The position numbers and the translations under genes were made by a program. This document shows positions 42,728 through 47,593 of a DNA stretch of 47,593 nucleotides, one piece after another (the first letter of the stretch is position 1; every line of letters starts with the position of its first letter). The stretch is from Thermoleophilaceae bacterium (lineage in GTDB: Bacteria; Actinomycetota; Thermoleophilia; Solirubrobacterales; Thermoleophilaceae). The notes under the pieces are model-generated. The model ran no database searches and had not been told where the DNA came from. It saw only the letters and a program-made list of their open reading frames with translations. The stretch is taken from the NCBI GenBank assembly GCA_030448005.1, contig JAUJNT010000002.1, positions 686,759 through 734,351 on the forward strand, written 5' to 3'.

Positions 42728-43975
42728 CTAGTCGCGCCGAAGGCGGTCCACTCGCTGGCGCCACACCTCGACGGTCCGGCGGGCCTGCGAGACCCTCTGG
42801 TCCACCGCGCTCACCTCCTCCTCCGAGCTCCGAAGCATGTCTTTGGCCGTCGTGGCAATGGCGTCAGCCTGCCGGGCACGGCTATCGGCGCGGTCTACCG
42901 CCTCGCGCAAGCGCGTGACGCGCTCCGTGGGTCGAGCGGTCGGATCGGGTTCTGCGAGCCGCGCCAGTGCTGCGGTCTTCGGGGGCACACGCGGCTCGAC
43001 CGGCTTCCCTTCCGCGAGCGCGATGAGCCCAGTCCCGACCCCCGTCACGAGGGTCAGGACCACCGCCATGCCAGGACCCAGGCGGCGGTCCGTCAGGGAC
43101 GCCGGGACGCCCGCAGCGTCACCTTTGACCTGGGTCGACCGCCACGCGGTCAACCCCAGCAGCATCACGATCGCTGCAATCACCGGGAACGCCATGGGTG
43201 CCAGCACGCCGGCCAACGCCGGGGAGAGCGCCGACGCCACAGCCGCTCCACCGGCCACCGTGGCGGCCGCCACAGCAACGGCTCTGGCGTAGACGGCTCG
43301 GTCGAGGCCCCGGGCGCGCCGGAGCGCCAACAAGGCAAGCAGCGGTCGCCAGCCGGCGGCCAGGGAAGCCATGAGCAACAGCCATACCGCCAGGGCGAGA
43401 GTCCTGGCCCTGTTTCCAAACCAGTTGAGGAGCTCCGCGTTGTAGGACGCTCGCCGAGCGTGCACCTGCTCCAAGGCGTTCCGGCGCTCATCGACCATCT
43501 GTTTCTCGGCGACGCTCGCGCGTCTCTGCGCGGCGGCTGCGCGACGACGAAGCAGGCTCGCTCGCTCGCGGCGCAGGCCGGTCACCTGCAGGAGTCGCAG
43601 CCGTCGGCCGCGGGCGACTGCTTGATCGCTCTCGGCGTGCCTGAGCCGGCGGCGGGCGTCCTCCAGCCTCCCCTCAGCACGCCTGCTGGACCTGTCGAGC
43701 TGCTCTTGGAGCGGGATTGCCGGCTCATCGCGCGGCTGCAGCAGGCCCGGTGGGTCCGGAAGATCCGGCGGATCCGAGAGAGACTCTCCAAGCGGGGGGT
43801 CACTCGGGTGGGCGCACGGAGGTCCCGAATCACCGCAGATATGTGTCGCTGACCGTGAGGCGTGCTGCGCCTCCGCCGTCGGGGCGCTACTGAACAGCGC
43901 AGCCAGGCACCAGCCCATCAGGAACGAGACGAGGAGCCACCGCATCATCACCCGGAATGATTGCGGGCGCACCAC
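42728..43975 (-). CDS. Membrane protein with signal peptide and coiled coils
   Basis: 415 residues; an internal ATG at 43945 (MMRWLLVSFLMGWCLAALF) starts the signal peptide and may be the true start. After a Pro/Asp-rich stretch comes a long Arg-rich coiled coil (about 90-180, e.g. RSSRRAEGRLEDARRRLRHA), then four hydrophobic segments (about 190-330) and a second coiled coil at the C-terminus (SSEEEVSAVDQRVSQARRTV). Function unknown; the layout suggests an envelope scaffold or mechanosensing protein. It lies between two insertion sequences. Confidence 0.65.
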   Translation of the reverse strand: MVRPQSFRVMMRWLLVSFLMGWCLAALFSSAPTAEAQHASRSATHICGDSGPPCAHPSDPPLGESLSDPPDLPDPPGLLQPRDEPAIPLQEQLDRSSRRAEGRLEDARRRLRHAESDQAVARGRRLRLLQVTGLRRERASLLRRRAAAAQRRASVAEKQMVDERRNALEQVHARRASYNAELLNWFGNRARTLALAVWLLLMASLAAGWRPLLALLALRRARGLDRAVYARAVAVAAATVAGGAAVASALSPALAGVLAPMAFPVIAAIVMLLGLTAWRSTQVKGDAAGVPASLTDRRLGPGMAVVLTLVTGVGTGLIALAEGKPVEPRVPPKTAALARLAEPDPTARPTERVTRLREAVDRADSRARQADAIATTAKDMLRSSEEEVSAVDQRVSQARRTVEVWRQRVDRLRRD

Positions 43976-44269
43976 GTGCGCGGCGCTGCTTGTGCGGACG
44001 ATGCACGGATGCCTCTGGGGGACGCGGCTCCCATCTGCGGACCGTGAGCAGGTACGGCCCGGAGGACGGCGAAGCGAGTCCCGTGACTCGCAATCGGGGT
44101 CCGCAAGGGCCTTGGCCCCCTATGCGATCACACTGCGCTCTCCGACGAAGGCGGCAGCGCCCCCTCTCGGTGTTCGGTAGAGGAAGCGGCGGCGAGAACT
44201 TCTGTCGAGGCGCGTCCGTGACGCGGCAACGCACTGCGCGGGATGGACCGCTCTGGCCCCCGGCGCTCC
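43976..44269. other. Intergenic region without a recognisable gene
   Basis: Frames open on both strands here are Arg/Pro-rich and carry no family features. It probably holds the promoter of the - strand coiled-coil gene and, at its right end, that of the RDD gene. No RNA gene or repeat was recognised. Confidence 0.45.
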
Positions 44270-44275
44270 TATTCT
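44270..44275 (+). promoter_or_regulatory. Possible -10 box of the interrupted RDD gene
   Basis: TATTCT ends 7 bases before the ATG at 44283, so transcription would begin at or within a base of the start codon, giving a leaderless message. No ribosome binding site is visible before the ATG, which agrees with this. The -35 is not clear. Confidence 0.35.
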
Positions 44276-44282
44276 CTGCCAC

Positions 44283-44507
44283 ATGCGGCACCACCGGCGA
44301 CCGCGGTTGCGCCCGTCCGCCCAAAGGGGCCGGTCGCAGCGCGCCCCGCTCTGGCGGCGATTCGTTGCCGCGATGGTGGATGGGGCGCTTGAGATCGTCG
44401 GCCAGATCGCCTGTCGCATGCTTGGTAGTTGGGCGGCCTCACCGGAGACCGCTTCAAGCACGGCCGAGCGGGTGCGTGCCGCGCTCCGAGGACTGCTGGA
44501 GCCCTCC
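44283..44507 (+). pseudogene. RDD-family membrane protein, N-terminal part (split by IS110)
   Basis: The N-terminal 74 residues include APLWRRFVAAMVDGALEIVG, the RDD family's first helix with Arg, Ala and Asp in the right places, then a helix-linker ending RAALRGLLEP. The frame runs on into the IS and stops at 44540. Joining 44283-44504 to 45923-46327 at the shared TCCCCG restores a 208-residue protein with the frame intact (see the C-terminal part). Confidence 0.75.
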
Positions 44508-44510
44508 CCG

Positions 44511-44780
44511 CCGGGCCACGAGACCGCCGGGGTCGCATAAACAGTGATGATGAGCTCAGGCGGTCTGGCCCGGGTCTGACCTGCGCATAAACTGACCCAG
44601 TCGGTGTCGTTCGCGGGGACTTGTCGGCTTGGGCTCGGCCGCCGTTGATCGCCCATTTGGGCGGTCGGGTCGGGCGGCGCGTGACTTGATAGGAACCTGC
44701 TCGCGACAAGTGCCTCGTCACTGTTCTGTCCGCCCTTCCCGACCGGACCGCCCTCGGTTGTGAAAGGACGCAGGTACAGA
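44511..44780 (+). ncRNA. Predicted bridge RNA region of the IS110 element
   Basis: IS110-group elements express a structured bridge RNA of roughly 170-200 bases from the left non-coding end, with one loop pairing to the target and one to the element's own ends. Here the 270-base non-coding left end is the right size and place. AGGAAC at 44691-44696 within GATAGGAACCTG copies the element's right terminus (ATAGGAAC, 45914-45921), as expected for a donor-binding loop. The target-binding loop and exact RNA ends were not determined. Assignment rests on family knowledge plus this match. Confidence 0.45.
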
Positions 44781-45908
44781 ATGAAGCACCACGAGACGCT
44801 CGTCATCGGCGGGGTCGACGCACACGCCGAGAGCCACCAGGTCGCCGCTTTGGACGAGCGCGGCGCGCTGCTCGGCTCTGAGAGCTTCCCGACGACCGCG
44901 CACGGCTACCGGGAGCTCCTTCAGTGGCTCTCGAGCTTCGGCAAGCTTGATCTGGTCGCAGTCGAGTCGACCGGCTCCTACGCCGCCGGGCTGACGCGCT
45001 ACCTGCGCTCTCAGGCGGTGCGGGTGCTCGAGGTCAACCAGCCGCATGCGCACACGCGGCGGCGGCTCGGCAAGAGCGACCCGATCGATGCCGAGCTGGC
45101 CGCGCGAGCTGCGCTTGCCGGCAAGGCGAGCGCGACCCCGAAGCAGACCGACGGGATAGTCGAGTCGATCCGCCAGTTACGGGTGGCGCGCCAGGGCGCT
45201 ATCAAGGCCCGCACCGCGGCCATGGCGCAGCTCAGGGACCTGATCATCACTGCTCCAGAGCCGCTGCGCGAAGGGCTCTGCGAGCCACGGACGATCCGCG
45301 CCAAGGCGAGCCGCTGCCGGCGACTGCGGCCCGCTGCGGGCGAGCTCGAGCATCCGGCTCAGGCGGCGCGCTTTGCGCTGCGCTCGCTCGCACGGCGCAT
45401 CGAGTCGCTCGACGAGGAGGTCACCGCACTCGACCGCGAGCTCGAGCGGCTCGTGCGCTCAGCCGCGCCGCGCACGACGGCGCTGCTTGGCATCTCGACC
45501 GGCCACGCAGGCCAGCTGCTGGTAACCGCCGGGCAGAACATCGAGCGCCTGCGCGGCGAGGCCTCGTTCGCCGCGCTCTGCGGCGCGAGCCCGATCCCAG
45601 CCTCATCCGGCAAGACGACCCGACACCGTCTCAACTACGGCGGTGATCGCGACGCCAACCGCGCGCTTCACCTGATCGCCGTCTGCCGCCTGCGCTACTG
45701 CCCCCGCACACGTGCCTACGCGAGGCGCCGGAGCGCCGAAGGCAAGACGAAGCCCGAGATCCTCCGCTGCATCAAGCGCTACATCGCGCGCGAGACCTAC
45801 AACGCGCTGGCTGCAGATCTCGCGGATTTCCGTCGCCAGCAGCGTACTCAAGGCACGACCATCTATTGCGGCGCCGGTCCGATCGGAATCACCCGCCACC
45901 GCGCTTGA
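44781..45908 (+). CDS. IS110-family transposase (DEDD)
   Basis: 375 residues from ATG 44781 (GTG 44760 possible). RuvC-like DEDD domain: VIGGVDAHAESHQVAALD (Asp), LDLVAVESTGSYAAGL (Glu), RRRLGKSDPIDAELAARAA (Asp, Asp). The C-terminal transposase_20 domain has FAALCGASPIPASSGKTTRH, with the serine that attacks DNA in this family, and RLNYGGDRDANRALHLIAV. It recombines DNA under direction of the bridge RNA. Frame intact. Confidence 0.93.
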   Translation: MKHHETLVIGGVDAHAESHQVAALDERGALLGSESFPTTAHGYRELLQWLSSFGKLDLVAVESTGSYAAGLTRYLRSQAVRVLEVNQPHAHTRRRLGKSDPIDAELAARAALAGKASATPKQTDGIVESIRQLRVARQGAIKARTAAMAQLRDLIITAPEPLREGLCEPRTIRAKASRCRRLRPAAGELEHPAQAARFALRSLARRIESLDEEVTALDRELERLVRSAAPRTTALLGISTGHAGQLLVTAGQNIERLRGEASFAALCGASPIPASSGKTTRHRLNYGGDRDANRALHLIAVCRLRYCPRTRAYARRRSAEGKTKPEILRCIKRYIARETYNALAADLADFRRQQRTQGTTIYCGAGPIGITRHRA

Positions 45909-45922
45909 CATCTATAGGAACG

Positions 45923-46327
45923 TCCCCGGACGAGCTCGGCGAAGGGCTCCCTGGCCTGTTGCTCGAGAGGCTCGGCAGAGGCAACTACTGGACCGCCGAG
46001 AAAGCAGTGATTGAGTTGGCGCCGAGACTCGGCTTGAGAACGGGCCCGACGATCTTGACTGGCGGCCAGACCCCGGGTCAAGTGCTCCTCGGCGTTCGTG
46101 TCGTGAGCTTGGACCGGCAGCCGATCACCGCCCGGCAGGCGTTCGTGCGGGATTTCGGTTACACGGCCGTGATCGCTTCGCTCGACCTCTGGCGGCTGCC
46201 ACCGGCTGCCCGTGCGTCCGCGAAGCTCGCGCTGGTGACCTTCGCCCTTGGCGTGCGGTTCCTCGACGCTGATCGGCGATCGATTGGTGATGCACTCGCT
46301 GGTACCCAAGTCATTCGGGTCGCGTAG
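45923..46327 (+). pseudogene. RDD-family membrane protein, C-terminal part (split by IS110)
   Basis: Continues the frame of 44283-44507: SPDELGEGLPGLLLERLGRG, ILTGGQTPGQVLLGVRVVSL (the RDD family's GxTxGK/QxLLGxRVV block), RQAFVRDFGYTAVIASLDLW and DADRRSIGDALAGTQVIRVA, the typical RDD C-terminal end. No start codon or promoter of its own is evident; some expression from the IS is possible. Function of RDD proteins is varied (osmolyte or ion transport has been proposed). Confidence 0.8.
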
Positions 46328-46396
46328 CTGCGCATTGCGACCAGCGACGAGACTGCTGGTCCTCGACGAATCCGGTACTCGCAACATTTTTCCGTC

Positions 46397-46894
46397 ATGA
46401 CGCCCATCCGAGTCGTGCGGGACGATGTGCGGGTGACCCGCATCGATGAGAAGGGGCCGCTGATCGCTGTGGGCGACGCCGCTCGCGCGCGGCTAGCTGC
46501 GGCATTCGAGCGGGACGGGGTCGTGGCCGCGATGCTCTTCGGCTCGCAGGCGCTCGGCACGGCGGGCCCGCTCTCGGACGTCGACATCGCGGTGTGGGCG
46601 GACCCGGGGCTTGACCGCGCCGAGCGATTCGACCTCCGACTGGAGCTGATCGCCGCGGCAACGGCTGCCCTTGGGACCGAAGAGGTGGACCTCGTCGTGC
46701 TCAACCACGCTCCACCGTTGCTTCGGCACCGCGCGCTTCGTGACTCCGTCAGGCTCGTGGACCGCGACCCGCGCTCCCGTGTCCGGTTGGAAACGTGGGC
46801 AATCCTCGACTACCTGGACACCAAGCCCCTGCGCGAGTTGCTCGGCGCGGCGGCGCTGAGCCGCCTGTCCGAGGGTCGCTTTGGTCGACCGTGA
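46397..46894 (+). CDS. mntA: MntA-type nucleotidyltransferase antitoxin
   Basis: 165 residues. MNT-domain motif GSX10DXD is complete: Gly49-Ser50 (AAMLFGSQALGTAGPL) with Asp61 and Asp63 (SDVDIAV), and a later Asp in EEVDLVVLNHAPP. Such proteins adenylylate a tyrosine of the partner HepT toxin and so neutralise it. The stop overlaps the hepT start by 14 bases, as in other mntA-hepT pairs. Confidence 0.88.
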   Translation: MTPIRVVRDDVRVTRIDEKGPLIAVGDAARARLAAAFERDGVVAAMLFGSQALGTAGPLSDVDIAVWADPGLDRAERFDLRLELIAAATAALGTEEVDLVVLNHAPPLLRHRALRDSVRLVDRDPRSRVRLETWAILDYLDTKPLRELLGAAALSRLSEGRFGRP

Positions 46895-47303
46895 GCGCGT
46901 GCTCGCGCGCATCCAGCGCGTGGAGGAGCTGCTCGCGGTGCTCGAGGAAATCCGCGGCGGCGGGAAGGAACGGCTGCTTACGGATCGCCACGTGCAGCTC
47001 GAGACCGAGCGCGCTCTGCAGGTTGCGATCCAGGCCTGCATCGACATGGGTGCCCAACTCGTGGCGGAGCTGGCGCTGCGGGCACCGGACGATTACCGTG
47101 GGATCTTCGAGCGGCTCGAGGAGGCCGGCACGCTCGACCCGCGGCTGGCACGAAAGCTCGGTGACGCCGCCGGCCTGAGGAACGTGCTCGTTCACGGCTA
47201 TCTCGACGTCGATCGTGAGCGATTGTGGTCCGCGCTCGGTGAGCTCGACGACCTCCGCGCTTTCTGCGCCGCCGCCGCGCGACTGCTCGAGAGCGGTGCC
47301 TGA
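46881..47303 (+). CDS. hepT: HepT-type HEPN ribonuclease toxin
   Basis: 140 residues from TTG 46881, inside the end of mntA. All-helical HEPN (DUF86) protein with the RNase motif RX4HXY at Arg100-His105-Tyr107 (LRNVLVHGYLDVD); the Tyr is the residue adenylylated by MntA. An Ala-rich ALQVAIQACIDMGAQLVAEL helix is typical of HepT. It would cut tRNA or mRNA when freed. Both genes look intact. Confidence 0.88.
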   Translation: MVDRERVLARIQRVEELLAVLEEIRGGGKERLLTDRHVQLETERALQVAIQACIDMGAQLVAELALRAPDDYRGIFERLEEAGTLDPRLARKLGDAAGLRNVLVHGYLDVDRERLWSALGELDDLRAFCAAAARLLESGA

Positions 47304-47355
47304 GGTGGGCGCCCGCGAAGCAGCCGCGGGAGATCATACGTGCGTTCGCCGCGCG

Positions 47356-47593
47356 TCAGGGGCCGGTAGCCGGAGGCTCGCCGGCTCCGCGGAGACCCAG
47401 GTACTCTGCCCGGGCGCGGAACGTGTCCCTCATCTCGCCCGTGATCTCGTCGAGGAACTCCTCGCGGTAGATGGAGTCGGTCAGCACGGCGATGGCGTAA
47501 TAGAGGCCCGAGAACGCGGCTATGCCGCTCGAGACCCGCAGGAGCTCCTCGGTGATCTGGACGCGCTCGCCCAGGAAGGGGATCGTCAGCAGC
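47356..47593 (-). CDS. Unidentified protein, C-terminal part
   Basis: The last 78 residues of a - strand gene whose start lies beyond the window. LLTIPFLGERVQITEELLRV is followed by SSGIAAFSGLYYAIAVLTDS (one hydrophobic segment) and an acidic helix REEFLDEITGEMRDTFRARA, ending GEPPATGP. It may be a membrane or membrane-associated protein. No family can be assigned from this part. Confidence 0.6.
   Translation of the reverse strand, partial: LLTIPFLGERVQITEELLRVSSGIAAFSGLYYAIAVLTDSIYREEFLDEITGEMRDTFRARAEYLGLRGAGEPPATGP

Larger units (their letters stand above)
44507..45924 (+). mobile_element. IS110-family insertion sequence
   Basis: TCCCCG occurs at both edges (44505-44510 and 45923-45928), so the element is 1418 bases, with the exact cut uncertain within those six bases. 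1418 leaves remainder 2 on division by 3 and, given the two frames, removing it restores the RDD gene exactly. It has a long left non-coding end (about 270 bases) and a short right end (about 15 bases), no inverted repeats, and one DEDD transposase gene: the layout of the IS110 group. The right end CTTGACATCTATAGGAAC is echoed inside the left end (CTTGATAGGAAC, 44685-44696). Confidence 0.85.

Noticed and set aside
42384-42731. 115-codon + strand frame between the IS and the coiled-coil gene
   Set aside because: Antisense to the RsiG-like frame, which has recognisable helical motifs; serine/arginine-rich shadow composition.
43887-44324. 145-codon - strand frame upstream of the coiled-coil gene
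   Set aside because: Proline/arginine-rich, no family features, overlaps the promoter regions of both flanking genes.

Overview
The window is about 47.6 kb of very GC-rich bacterial chromosome with tight, often overlapping genes, frequent GTG/TTG starts and actinobacterial gene families. The gene set (cobalamin mutase with separate B12 subunit, MeaB, ETF plus ETF:quinone oxidoreductase, GH57/GT4 polymer genes, GQATVEW-type pilin-like protein) best fits an actinobacterium of the Thermoleophilia/Solirubrobacterales type. That placement is inference. No rRNA, tRNA or CRISPR was seen.

Layout. 1-1714: 3' end of a histidinol-phosphate-type aminotransferase and an overlapping membrane protein. 1721-5107 (-): methyltransferase, nitrilase, asparagine synthetase. 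5221-10620: methyltransferase, GH57 branching enzyme, GT4 glucosyltransferase, LysE exporter, then convergent NUDIX and hexapeptide acyltransferase; the methyltransferase-GH57-GT4-acyltransferase content mirrors the mycobacterial methylglucose lipopolysaccharide locus Rv3030-Rv3034c. 10703-15117: an FtsX/MacB-like ABC exporter followed by a secreted M15-like peptidase with acidic RTX-like repeats. 15153-16404: MeaB and a small membrane protein. 16433-19938: a three-part protein (membrane segments, alkaline-phosphatase-superfamily phosphodiesterase, GT2) convergent with a polytopic GT-C-like protein.

19948-23864 is decayed accessory ground: an acyl-CoA dehydrogenase collapsed to 78 residues, a broken GAF-GGDEF gene, a prepilin-like secreted protein and a deleted copy of its 3' end. 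23865-31018 holds an acyl-CoA ligase, an odd aldo/keto reductase, a lipoprotein, leucyl aminopeptidase, thiolase and a HAD phosphatase. 31025-34034: a GH-A lipoprotein, a UV-damage endonuclease and a small membrane protein. 34091-40002: acyl-CoA mutase large and B12 subunits, then etfB-etfA-ETF-QO behind a TetR-type operator. Together with MeaB, thiolase and ligase this is an odd-chain/branched acyl-CoA oxidation set feeding electrons to quinone.

40212-47593 is mobile and accessory: an IS1182-type element, an RsiG-like remnant, a coiled-coil membrane protein, an IS110 element that splits an RDD-family gene (the uninterrupted gene can be rebuilt exactly), and an MntA-HepT toxin-antitoxin pair. 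Six single-base G/C deletions in three otherwise intact genes (nitrilase, HAD phosphatase, mutase) look like homopolymer errors in the assembly; a seventh lies in the GGDEF pseudogene.
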